From: Bolinopsis microptera
Lineage: Eukaryota; Ctenophora; Tentaculata; Lobata; Bolinopsidae
NCBI RefSeq assembly: GCF_026151205.1
Contig: NC_087084.1
Coordinates: 7,305,394-7,369,393, forward strand
Reading direction: 5' to 3'
Length of the DNA stretch: 64,000 nucleotides
Of the stretch, positions 9,086-20,600 are shown piece by piece. A model generated the notes under the pieces. That model had not been told where the DNA came from. It did not search any database and worked only from the letters and a program-made list of their open reading frames with translations. Position 1 is the first letter of the stretch, and each line of letters begins with the position of its first letter. The translations under genes were made by a program, and so were the position numbers.

Positions 9086-9592
9086 GAGGTAGGGAGGTAG
9101 GGAGGTAGGGAGGTAGGGAGGTAGGGAGGTAGGGAGGTAGGGAGGTAGGGAGGTAGGGAGGTAGGGAGGTAGGGAGGTAGGGAGGTAGGGAGGTAGGGAG
9201 GTAGGGAGGTAGGGAGGTAGGGAGGTAGGGAGGTAGGGAGGTAGGGAGGTAGGGAGGTAGGGAGGTAGGGAGGTAGGGAGGTAGGGAGGTAGGGAGGTAG
9301 GGAGGTAGGGAGGTAGGGAGGTAGGGAGGTAGGGAGGTAGGGAGGTAGGGAGGTAGGGAGGTAGGGAGGTAGGGAGGTAGGGAGGTAGGGAGGTAGGGAG
9401 GTAGGGAGGTAGGGAGGTAGGGAGGTAGGGAGGTAGGGAGGTAGGGAGGTAGGGAGGTAGGGAGGTAGGGAGGTAGGGAGGTAGGGAGGTAGGGAGGTAG
9501 GGAGGTAGGGAGGTAGGGAGGTAGGGAGGTAGGGAGGTAGGGAGGTAGGGAGGTAGGGAGGTAGGGAGGTAGGGAGGTAGGGAGGTAGGGAG
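9086..9592. repeat. GGTAGGGA minisatellite, long copy
   Basis: About 63 virtually perfect units of GGTAGGGA. The plus strand is G-rich in spaced GGG triplets, so quadruplex formation is possible. The minus-strand Pro-Tyr-Leu-rich open frames are repeat artefacts. Confidence 0.95.
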
Positions 9593-9887
9593 TAACCGTA
9601 CACCGTAGTACATTCTAGTAAGAATTTGATAATCGGACTATTCTTTTAGAGGAGTGCCTCAGCAAGACTTGTGAGAGTATAGATCCAGAATGGAAACAAC
9701 GTGAGATACCCATATGCAAATTTAATACAACTTATGGCCGGTAAGCACATCTTTACAGTTTACATCATGCAAGTTGGTTCTTTTTTCATCCTCAAGTTGA
9801 TGTGACTGCCCCGAGATATAATTAATAACGTTAACTCCAACCTTCACAAACTTTAATTATTGGTTTTTTAAATATCTCCTTTCTCAG

Positions 9888-11291
9888 AGAGATGGTGCAA
9901 AAGACAAGAGTTGACAGCTTTTTTGTTTTGGAGTCCCTTAGGCTCAGATCAAAGTATGGAATTAAAGATTATGCTCAGTGGCGTAACGAAGGGCCCTGCT
10001 GACCCCGCTGTGCAGGGGGGCGCCGTCTTAGGGGGGCGCCAAATCGTCGTTTGAATGTGGGACAATTTCGAAAACTTAAAGTACTAGCAAAACTGCGCGT
10101 TTTGCTCTAGATACATACTTTTTTAGAGATTTTACCGGCGTATCCTCTAAAATCACCTAATTTGTTCAATTTTAGGGAGGGGCACCAAAAGGGGAAGGGG
10201 CGCCAACAGGGGGGCGCCTTTTCGGCAGGGGGCGCCAACAGGCAACGTTACGCCACTGAATTTATGCTGAACGATTAATACTGATATCCTGGAGTTTAAC
10301 CGTTCTTCTAACGTCTTTGATAGGAGACAGTGTCATTCTCATAGCGACTATAAAATATAACGCCATCAAACATCACAAAGTCATAGTAGCCGTAATGCAG
10401 AACATGGCTGTTTGTGATCTCCTACAAAGTGTATTCATCGTGTTACCCCGCACTTTGGTATTGATAACAGATCGTTTGGTAATATGTGCATTTCTCTGCC
10501 ACATAGAGGCGAACTTCAGATGGATAAGTTTTGCATTGAACGTGTTCCTAATATGCAATTTAACTTCACTGAAGCTTCTTACCGTGAAGTACCCTTTGAA
10601 AACAGGTGCCTGGTCCACCAGATTAGGTTACAAAATTTGTGCTGTTCTAGTATGGCTTCTGGCTGTGGGAGTCTATGGCCCGATACTATTGTATAACATA
10701 CTTTATTTAAGACATACTATCCACTTTAGTTACCATGACTATCAGTGTAACTATGATTACAACACAATAAATTTGGTGTGGTACTGGTGGTATTTGTTTG
10801 CCGGTGTAGGTTCCCTTTGTATAATTTGCGCAATCATTATCGTCTTCTCATCAATACTTCTGCTTGTGGAGGCAAAAAGAGTAGCTGCTCGCTTTGGAGA
10901 CACATTGCGGTGGGAGGGTGTCACCACGGTGTTGCTCACTGTTGTAGTAGTGACAATATCGTATCTCCCAAGTTTTGGGATAACTGCTGCGATGCAAATT
11001 TTGAATATGAACTTCAGAAACACAACCGTACGCCCCATAGTTTACTTGCAGTACTTCAGTATCATGTCTAACTTCTTTGTCTATTCGCTAACAGTACGAA
11101 GTTTTAGAGCGTTTTTGAGAATGAATACACTCCAGTTTTTCTCCTTTCTCAGATCACCAATACAACAAAGACAAAGAACCAATCGGAGACTGATATTCAA
11201 TCCAACAACACGATCCATTCCAAGAAGTCCCTCACAAATAGATCTGCAAGGTGAAATGTCCCTTACTCCAGCGATAGAACTACAAGCCTAG
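9888..11291 (+). CDS. Class A-like seven-transmembrane exon, split by a MITE
   Basis: Acceptor CTTTCTCAG at 9887. The frame runs to 9975, is broken by the MITE at 9976-10258, and resumes in frame at 10263. Across the break helix 1 reads LISWSLTVLLTSLIGDSVIL, with GDSV at the usual GN-V site. Helix 2 has AVCDLL, helix 3 follows Cys in LCHIEANFRW, and the usual DRY is replaced by TVKYPL. The helix 4 region is WLLAVGVYGPILL, loop 2 has Cys, helix 6 has TISYLPSFG, and helix 7 has FFVYSLTVRSFRAFL in place of NPxxY. The tail enters a 42-bp repeat and stops at TAG 11289-11291. This is a divergent rhodopsin-family receptor; subfamily not assignable. Confidence 0.85.
9976..10258. mobile_element. CAGTGGCG MITE, copy in duplication 2
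   Basis: Same 283-bp element as at 8002. Deleting it together with one copy of the duplicated target (positions 9976-10268) restores an open frame through helix 1, which shows it entered an intact coding exon. Confidence 0.85.
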
Positions 11292-11850
11292 CTGACTCTT
11301 ACCTTACTCCAGCGATAGAACTTCAAGGTGAAATGTCCCTTACTCTAGTGATAGAACTACAAGCTGACACTTCCCTTACTCCAGCGATAGAACTACAAGC
11401 TGACACTTCCCTTACCCCAGCGATAGAACTGCAAGGTGAAAAGTCCCTTACTCCAGCGATAGAACTACAAGCTGACATTTCCCTTACTCCAGCGATAGAA
11501 CTTCAAGGTGAAATGTCCCTTACTCCAGCGATAGAACTACAAGCTGATACTTCCCTTACTCCAGCGATAGAACTTCGAGGTGAAATATCCCTTACTCTAG
11601 CGATAGAACTACAAGGTAAAACATCCCTTACTCCAGCGATAGAACTACAAGGTAAAACGTCCCTAATCCAGCGATAGAACTGAAAGGTAAAACTAAAACG
11701 TCCCTTGCTCCAGCGATAGAACTACACGGTGAAACCTTCCTTAGTCCAGCGATAGAACTGCAAGGTAAAACTAAAATGTCCCTTGCTTCAGCGATAGAGC
11801 TGCACGGTGAAACGTCCCTTACTCCACTGATAGAACTGCACGGATTACAG
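11241..11850 (+). repeat. 42-bp repeat at the receptor's tail
   Basis: About 14 copies of a 42-bp unit encoding a 14-residue motif around SLTPAIELQ. The receptor frame enters the first copy and stops at TAG 11289. A different frame stays open from 11333 to 11677 because the unit is a multiple of three. This was probably once a longer cytoplasmic tail, now cut by a small indel. Confidence 0.85.
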
Positions 11851-11959
11851 TCTGCAGTCACCGCAACAAATTCCAAAAAAATTGGTCACTTTGATTTGAT
11901 GCGATAGCCCATGTTAAGTGTTTTCCATTTTTCAATTGAACATTTTGTTTACTTTATTC

Positions 11960-11965
11960 AATAAA
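11960..11965 (+). terminator. Poly(A) signal AATAAA
   Basis: AATAAA about 670 bases after the receptor stop codon, followed by T-rich sequence; the best candidate for the 3' end of this gene. Confidence 0.55.
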
Positions 11966-11989
11966 GTTATATTTATTTGTTCCATTGTT

Positions 11990-13400
11990 TTGTAAAACAA
12001 ATAAATTTGATACAGTATAGTTATTTTATTTGTTTTTGTATCTATGATCGAGTAATTTCATCTACAATTAATATCGTTAAACGTAATTGGATTTATTAAT
12101 TGGACAAGTATTAGTAATTAAAATTCTTTCCCACTATTAAATGTTTTAATTGTATTTCCGTTTCGAATACTTAAAAGATGATCATCGCATCAAACCCATT
12201 TTGCTTGTTTCAACTTTAAATCAAGGATCTGAGAATATTCCCGTAGATTTTAGCCCCACTTTTCATTGGCTAAAATCTTGAAGTTTCATATCACAAAAAA
12301 AAGTAAAATCCTAATTTTTGCACAAAAATATACGTGGTACTAGTCGTACTTTTCAATTTACGTATTTAATATATACTTTAAGGGTCCATACTTCTCATTT
12401 AAGAACAATAAATATAAAATAAACAAATGATAAATTTTGAAAGATAAGCGGAAACTGATAGATATGATGGTTAAGAAATAGTAATAAAAAGCGGGAACTC
12501 TTCGTACGTTTTGTAATGGTTTGACGAGGTCGCGTCTTCAGTCACGTGGTCTCTCTCCACTAATATATAATAGGGAGCTCTATGTGGTGTGATTGGGCAA
12601 TACGCTGACGAATAAACTCTCCGGAGTCCGGACAGAGTGTTTCCTGATATGGTCCGTGTGCTTAGTTCTTCTTTATCAGTTTAGTTGACCGTTACTACAT
12701 TACTACAGTAATGATCTCATAATTTTGTCGGAGAGTCTACGGTTATAACTATTAGCTCATATTTTCTGATTCTGCCTATTTCCTAGTATAGGCCTTTACC
12801 GACTCTCAAATTTGCAGAAAATTGACGGGCTGCTTATTATATTTATTATCATGTCGAATTAATATCTAATTTTTTGTTGTATTTTGCATATTAAAATTAT
12901 CAAATTAATTTGACAGTTGCGTCTCGTTATTACCGTCGTGTTTTTGAAGACAATAAAACACATTTTAAATCAGAACAGTCACAGATTATAAATTTTAAAT
13001 TGATGGTACACTCGCAAGACTTTCACAATAACGGCGTTGAAATCGAATATATTAGTTATTCAGACTCAGTAGATCGGTCATAAAATTATAAACTTGAGAA
13101 TTTCCTTAAATCAGGCCTGCCGTCAATACGTAATCTTGATCTTTCCGTGATTCTTTAGAAATCGTTAGCAGGTCTTTAGTTACCTAGTAACTAGCTAGTA
13201 ACCTAGCAAGTCGCTTGTAACCTAGCAAGTCGCTTGGTAACTGGTAACCTAGTAACTAGCTAGTAACCTAGCAAGTCGCCTTCGGTCACAAATCTAATAT
13301 AAGCTGATCTTTAAACGGGTTATATAGTATGTATAAACTTATAAAGTAATAATAATAATTAATAGTATTTATAGTAATAATTAGAGAATAATATGTTAAG
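11990..13400. other. Intergenic, AT-rich
   Basis: No exon recognised. 12540-12640 has CACGTG, a TATATAAT stretch and then AATAAA within about 60 bases, which could be a promoter or an LTR remnant but lacks supporting ends. 13185-13275 is a short run of CTAGTAACC and CTAGCAAGTCG repeats. Confidence 0.45.
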
Positions 13401-13403
13401 TAA

Positions 13404-13657
13404 GGGTCGTTCACATATTACGTAATCAGCCGAGGGGGGGGGGGGGGGGGAGTGTAATTTTGACAGTGTAATTTTGACACAATAGCTATGTGTAAAACTG
13501 ATTACGGGGGGGGGGGGGGGGGGGGGGGGGGGAGTGTAATTTTGACAGTGTAATTTTGACACAATAGCTATGTGTAAAACTGATTACGGGGGGGGGGGGG
13601 GGGGGGGGGTTGGGTAAAGATGTTCCAAAAGTGATCACGTAATATGTGAACGACCCC
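13404..13657. mobile_element. MITE family C, copy 2, with three poly-G tracts
   Basis: GGGTCGTTCACATATTACGT at the left and its near-complement at the right end (to 13657), with TAA on both sides (13401-13403, 13658-13660). Inside, a unit AGTGTAATTTTGACA...ACTGATTACG is duplicated and separated by runs of 17, 27 and 22 G (13434, 13506, 13588). A TAA duplication would fit a PIF/Harbinger-type mobiliser, but a 3-base match is weak evidence. Confidence 0.85.
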
Positions 13658-13660
13658 TAA

Positions 13661-14540
13661 CCCCCCGGTAAACACACGAGTAAAAATAAATGCATATAAT
13701 CAATATCACAAAGCAACAATTAAAAGTGGCTTTTGAATATCAAAAGCAGACGCTGAAATAAATATTGTTTCAAAAACTCGTCAAAATTTGTACGCGACTG
13801 CCTTCCCTGGAGTCAATGAAATCCACAATACTTTTTACTGGTAACATGGCTAATAACCAGTTATTAAACTAATAACCAGTTAGTATTCTAGTTAACCATG
13901 GTAACGGCTGATAAGAATAGACCTACACAACACATCATTGGGAAGGTGGTCGCATATTTAAAAATCTGTCAAAATCTGTGGTATTGGGGTGAACACTGGC
14001 CACACGTGCTCAGTGTTCAGACATGTGACATTTCCTGACCAATAGTTGTCAGGAAAATTTCACGTGCGGCTGAGTTGCTAGGCAAACCAAGTTGAGTTGC
14101 TAGGCAATCCAGTTGATTTGCTAGACAATCAAGCTGCACCTCGTTATTGTTACTCAAGGCAACATTTGTTCATTTTTGTCAAATTCTTGCAGCTAGGTCG
14201 ATTGAAAATTTTATGAGAAAGCAATATTTTGAATTATTTTATATTGATTTATGAATTTATGACAAAAATCTTTCGTTTAGGGTCCGCCCTCAAATCGACC
14301 TAAGCATTTTCAATGTTACCAAATCCTTATCGTCGTAGTTTAGTAGTCATTTTCAAGTCGAAATAATCAGCGAAGTAAAAAGTTACTTCGTTAATCTTGT
14401 AAAATTACATCCCATACAATTACATAAAATAAAATCAAACCGCCTAATAAAATACAAATTTATTTATCAATATCAACCGATAATCTGAAATCTTTGTAAA
14501 ATAGTAACAGCGGATCATATCACACCCATCATGGTTACTG
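13661..14540. other. Downstream flank of the WD40-type gene
   Basis: No coding exon seen. It contains a three-copy 24-bp repeat around GAGTTGCTAGGCAA (about 14066-14135) and GTTAAC/GGTAAC-rich stretches. On the minus strand, AATAAA lies near 14425-14435, about 200 bases past the WD40-type gene's stop, and could be its poly(A) signal. Confidence 0.4.
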
Positions 14541-14544
14541 CAGT

Positions 14545-14652
14545 CAATGTAATCACGCGTTGTCAAGGTAATCACACGTTGCCAAGGTAATCACGCGTTG
14601 CCAAGGTAATCACACGTTGTCAAGGTAATCACACGTTGTCAAGGTAACACCA
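14545..14652. repeat. 19-bp repeat containing the WD40-type gene's stop codon
   Basis: About six copies of a unit whose minus-strand form is CTTGACAACGTGTGATTAC. The gene's terminal frame ends in the first copy at TGA (14629-14631), so the repeat starts from its last codons and extends into the 3' UTR. Confidence 0.7.
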
Positions 14653-17600
14653 CGTGATGTTTATATAAGTTTTCTGGAGATGCAGCTGACTGCGGTACAG
14701 AAGGCTGCGCACATGGAGAATGGAGACTTGTACCGCACACTGTAACTCCCCTTTTGCCACTTTAGTAGTTGGAAGACCTGGGGAGCGGTGATTATTAGAC
14801 AACATAACTAACAGTTGGTAACTAGGTTACTAGCTGGTAACTAGGTTACTAGCTGGTAACTAGGTTACTTGCTGGTCCTTGTGTTTGAAAATATCTCGTT
14901 TTCCTAAAATATATAAATTAATATTAACATATCCTTGCTTTTAATTTTCCTCAGGGAGTCAATTCATATGCTATGATATAAAACATTTCCTTGTGTTTAA
15001 AAATACCTCTATCTCCTGATGTAGGAGCACTACACTGCGAGTGTGGTTGGGATCATCATTCCCCGCCGCAGGTCGGTGTATCAGTCCTGTAGCCTCCACG
15101 TACGGGGCAGTGTCGTTCTCTGTCGGAGAACCAGGGGTCGCGGTTCCTGTTAAAGTGGGCTTGTAAGTTAAATATTTAATTAGTTATATACGGTATTGTT
15201 GTTTTTTATGATCCAATCTATCAATATAAGATACATCCTTGTGTTTGGAAATCTGAAGAATTCACCTGCAGGTATAATAGGTGGACAGTGAGTAGGCTCC
15301 TCTTCTTCAATTATTTAATTAGTTAATTAGTTGATTAGTTAATTAGTTAATTAGTTAAACAAATTTACCTGCAGAGCTGTTGTATAGATGGACAGTGAGT
15401 AGGCTCCTTTTCTCAGAGTAGTGCAGACCGTAGAATAACGTGGACTTGTTTCCCAGGGAACTGACCTGTGTAAACTGGTTAAGAGTCAGATCATGCGTTA
15501 ATTAGGTAATTGATTGGTAATTGATTGGTAATTGATTGGTAATTGATCAATAATTGATCAATAATTGATTGGAAATTAAAATTAACCATGGTAACACAAC
15601 AAACAAGCAAAAAAGCCCACAACTAACCAGGGTAGTGCCTCTGCTGAGTGGTTTATGAGACATCCTGAGAGCCAGCGTAAAGTTATCACTGTACGAACAG
15701 TTCAGCACTCTAGGGGGTGAGTTGCTGTGTCGGTTAATAAGGTTCAGCTGATTTTCATCCGTTCTCATACAGTCGTTTCGTAACATTATCTCGTAGTGTA
15801 CCCCTAGGGACATGAGGGCTGTTTGTTTGATTGCTCTTAGGGCTACAGCTTCTCCTCCTACCTGAGATGTTAATTAGTTAATCAGTTAATTAGTTAATTA
15901 GTTAATTAGTTAATTAATTAGTTAATTAGTTAATTAGTTCATTTGATCGATGATAGTTTAAAGATTGGGTGATTGGGTGATTAATAATAAAAGATTCATT
16001 CAAACCCACCCATACAAGGAACTAAGTTTAGATAATAAAACACGCAGTTACTAAGATTGAACAATTACCTCTGCAACCATGAACTGGGCCTCCTGTAGTG
16101 AACTAACGCCCCGCACCACTCGTAGAGTACACTGACTTGCGCTGTCCGTGTCAGAGAATACGCGCGGCGTGTTTTTCTGAGGGTGTCATGGTTAGTGGTT
16201 ACTGTTGTCATGGTCATTGGTTACTGTTGTCATTGTTATTATTAGTAAAGTGGTAGCTGTTACAATAAACATAAAATGAGACCGTCATGCTAATCTAATG
16301 TTTCTGCAAATAATAATAACACGAATAATCGAACCTAAATTAAGCTACAAACTTACCGGTAAGGTACGCTTAGTATTTTCAAAGTTCATTCTGATATTAA
16401 CAGGTAGTTTTGGAGAAGCTGCTTTCTTTTGAAGGTTCGTTACTGCCTGATAAAATATTATAATTTTGCGAAACGTTATCACAATGGTTATTCCAGTACT
16501 ATTTGTCAAAACCTTCATTTATAAGCAGTTTCAATATTTGTCCTTGGCTGGTATTTTAAAAAAGAATACGTGCTACTAACTGCAATAACACGTGCTACAA
16601 ACTGTAATAACACGTGCTACTAACTGCAATAACACGTGCTACTAACTGCAATAACACGTGCTATAAACTGCAATAACACGTGCTAATAACACGTGACTGT
16701 ACCTGACTGGCGAGGAACTCCAGGGAAGGTATTGACTTGCTGACTGTTATATTGTGGACGTGGTTCTTTGTTGCTACCGACAGCGAGGATCTACCCACCC
16801 AGCAAATAGCTGAGATAGGCTGAAAGGTTGCTTAGTTAATTAGTTGCTAATTGCTTGGTTAATAAGTCGATAATAGCTTTATTAATTGCTTAGTTAATTA
16901 GTTGCTAATTGTTTAATTAATTGCTTGATTAATTGGTTGGTAAAATTTCTTATTTATTAATTGGTAACAGTTTCTGTGAACCTAGAAATTTTATTTTGCT
17001 AATTGCTGTTACGCGTGTCCTTGAATGACAAAATCATTGTCAATAAAGGAAAATAAATAATTTAACTTCATTACAAAAAAGTTAAAAATTAGCCAACAAT
17101 CAACTAATAATTTATAGTAATTTAGTGCTAATTACCTTATCGCAGGGAGTGACGACCCTCTTCATGAGACTCCCTCTATTGTGGTAAATACAGACCATGT
17201 TGGCACCCAAACTGTTTACACTACCCCCTATAGCTATCATACCGTCCGTTACTCGCACCGCCATCTGGATATCAATTAGCTAATTAACAGTTACCAATTA
17301 GTTAATTAACAGTAATCGATTAATTATACTAATTGTGAAGGCAGTTTGGTGATTATATGATATGACTATTGCATTGAACGATTCGTGTTTAATTGTAGCA
17401 AGAACAACTGAACTAGTCTAAATTCTGAAATGTAAATCTTAAAGTAAACAAGTTCCAATTAAAAAAATGTATAATAAATAAATAGTGACCTTGGTAGAGC
17501 CGATAGAGAACGGAGTTAACACATGTTGCTCCTCAATCTTGTGGTACTCCGAGTCCAGGTTCATTATAGTAATAGCAGCAGAGGGGTGGTGGACTATTAG

Positions 17601-20600
17601 CAACTGTCCTCTTTCAGTGCAGTACCATGAGTGTAGCTCCTGTGCATGTGGTTATTACTATTAGAGTATTAGGTAATTGGTGGTAATTAGGTAATTAGGT
17701 AATTAGGTAATTAGATATTTAGAAAATTCAAATGTTATTAGGTAATTAGATATTGAGAAAATTCAAAATTTTGTAATTAATGACGTGGAATTTATTTATT
17801 TACTAAAACAATTGTGATAGCGACACATTTTCAATAAAATAATGCTCAGAAATAAGAATTAATGCTGTCCACTGGAGAGTCAAGAGTGTAACCATGGCAA
17901 TTGGCAACTACCGAGAAACCATGGGTAACCATGGGTAGTTCCCATGGGTACTGACTAAACTGAGAGTTAAAACTTACCTCGACCCTGGTATCTATAGGTA
18001 TTTTGGCGATGATCCTTCTCTCAGCTACACTAGTAACAACAATTTCATTAGTATTCTCCGCAGCACTGTACACTACCTGTAGATGTAACTGATATTAAAA
18101 TATTTTCTTGAATTGTGTTTCTGTTATCAGGTATCCACAGGGCCTTGTTAAGACTTTACTTATTCTATTTTCGGAGTGAAATGTTCCCTTGTAAAGATAT
18201 TTCCTTGTGTTTTACCTCGTCATGATGTTCCCTTGTAAAAATATTTCCCTGTGTTTTACCTCGTCATGATGTTCTTTTGTACAAATATTTCCTTGTGTTT
18301 TACCTCGTCATGGTGTTCCCTTGTAAAAATATTTCCTTGTGTTTTACCTCGTCGTGGTGGGACCAACAGGAGCTCTTCAGTTTAACTCCCACCTCCGGTT
18401 CTATCTCAGCTCCGTTGTAAAGAGCGTTATTGTAATACGCGTCCTGAATAGTTAATTAATTAATTAAATAATAATCCTGAATACTTGTTAGATATGTTAG
18501 CAGTAATTAGTTAATTGGGTAATTAGCATATTGACTTTTTGTAATTAGTACTTAATTGGGTGATATAATTTGTACTGACTGATAAGTTATCAGCTATCAA
18601 ACATTTCCTTTTGTTTTATTTATGGGGAAAGAAATATTGTCCACGCTGATATGATAAAATAATAATATTTCCTTGTGTTTTACTTTCGGAGAAAGAAATA
18701 TTGTCCACGCTGATATGATAAAATAATAATATTTCCTTGTGCTTCACTTTCGGAGAAAGAAATATTATCCAGGCTGATATGAGAAAAATAAGAATGTTTC
18801 CTTGTGTTTTACTTACGGAGAAGGAGATATTATCCACGCTGATATGAGAAAAATAAGAATGTTTCCTTGTGTTTTACTTACGGAGAAGGAGATATTATCC
18901 ACACTGATATGCGAGCTATTAGTCTCACTAGTCACTTTGACAAGTTTCATAATGCCGTCCTCGTAGGTAATTAACAGTGTTGGTTTGGTGTGAGCCCATC
19001 TCACTGTACAGGCTGGCACTATTCTACTAGTATCCTGCGACTCGTCTCTGAGAAGGGGGTCTTGTAGTAACCAGCTAGTTACCTAGTAACCAGCTAGTAA
19101 CTTAGTAACCAGCAAGTAACCTAGTAACCAGCTAGTAACCTAGTAACCAGCTAATAACCTAGTAACCAGCTAGTAATTTAGGTTACCAAGGGTCTTGTTA
19201 TATTTGAAGTCAAACGTGAAAATATTACTTAAAGATCATCAATTCATCGTCGTTGGAACAGTTTTAAGGTGTGTTTTTTTTGCATATTTCTGGCATTCAG
19301 CAAATGGAACCACCTAAATATTTGTAATTTTTGTGGGTATCTTACCTGATAATAACTACAGGTTTGTTTGTGACCCTGTTTCCATGTCTGTCCCAAATGA
19401 GCACGTGGTTGTAACCATGACAACTGGCCAGGAACTGGTACTTTTTACTCCATGACACGTGGGTCACGTCCTTTAGTTGGGGTCGGAGAGGGTGCTGGAT
19501 AGCGCTTAACACCGCTGAAAGAGAATTAGATTTTGGTAAAAACATCATGTGAAAGAGAGGAGAAAGAGAAGAGGCAGGGGAGAAAGGGAAGAGGAAACGA
19601 TTGATAAGCACTCAGTTTTAAAATTTTAAAGTTAAGAGAAATTATTATAACGGTATGTTTCATGAACTGGTTGTTATTTGTATCACGTGGTGACCCCCAC
19701 GGTCGCTTCACTATAGCGTCACTATAGCTTCACTATAGCGTCTGTAGCGTCTTCGACGCTACAGGGGGAGCCGCGCACTTCGTGCGCGGCGGGTCATACA
19801 ACGTATGACAAGTTGTTATTAGGAAGGGGAAATTAAATTATTAATTAATTAATTAAACACCTACGTTTCAGAACACAGACTTTGTAAGAGTTTGAGTTGT
19901 TTAGCTGCTTCTGCTCGTTAACAATAGCTACTGATACGGCTGAACTTGTGTTTCCTGAGGGGGTGATTCAAAAAATATAACCTCATGTTTGAAATGAGAG
20001 ACGGTGAAACTAAATTGAAATAATTTGCGTGATATATTCCTGTACCAAGATGAATTTCTATTAAATATAACATGATTAATAAACAGATACACAACAATAT
20101 GCTAATACATAAAATAACAAGAATTGCGCCCGTTGTTTCGTTTTGGCGGACGCTAGATTTCCGTTCACTATAATTATAAATATAAGCTCCAATCAGCTCA
20201 CTTCATAATAATAATATTGATACACATCAGTACACTATACTACGCATACCACGTACAAATTGGGCTTATAACCTAATACTATACATAGCATAGTATACAT
20301 TTAAATTCACTCGCGCCGCGCATTCATTGACAGGCTAGCTATATACATCAAATCTCCGCAAGCAATACTCGCGCGCTGCACTGCGCGCTAGTTGTCATGG
20401 TAACGGACGGAAGGAATGACACCATATTTTAACCCACCTACTGCTATCTCCAAAATCCACGTTTTTCTGCAAAAACGTCCATTCGTAACCTTTCACTATT
20501 GCCTTTTTACAAAAGGGTGAACGGAAAAAATATTCTTTAAAAAACAATATCCTAAATGCAACCTACCAGTAGCCAGCAGACCGCCGCCATCAGGGTCAGG

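Larger units (their letters stand above)
8350..10322 (+). repeat. Tandem duplication, copy 2 (expanded)
   Basis: Same content as 7136-8349 but about 760 bp longer, because of the 368-bp MITE with its duplication (8657-9040) and a longer GGTAGGGA array. Only this copy continues into the complete 7TM exon. It could be a true recent duplication or two haplotypes placed in series by the assembler. Confidence 0.9.
4223..11965 (+). pseudogene. Pentraxin-domain 7TM receptor gene, interrupted by transposons
   Basis: Five coding exons: 4223-4262, 6720-7193, 7293-7479, 7676-7766 (second copy 9650-9740) and the 7TM exon 9888-11291, with AATAAA at 11960. The junctions give phases 1, 1, 1 and 2, and without the insertions the lengths total 632 codons including the stop. 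Order of parts: signal peptide, pentraxin domain, short Cys-containing linker, seven-helix domain, repeat tail. As assembled it cannot be read through: exon 3 copy 1 has a 7-base insertion giving a stop (TAA 7454-7456), exon 3 copy 2 has a 368-bp MITE, and the 7TM exon has a CAGTGGCG MITE before helix 1. Exon 3 to helix 1 is duplicated in tandem. The otherwise clean frames suggest recent inactivation, a polymorphic null allele, or two haplotypes joined by the assembler. A fused pentraxin-7TM receptor would bind ligand outside the cell; the ligand is unknown. Confidence 0.72.

Noticed and set aside
9028-9613. Two ~190-residue Pro-Tyr-Leu-rich frames
   Set aside because: Produced by the perfect 8-bp GGTAGGGA repeat read on the minus strand.
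12540-12660. Possible solo LTR (CACGTG, TATATAAT, AATAAA)
   Set aside because: No TG...CA ends with a target duplication and no second copy in the window.
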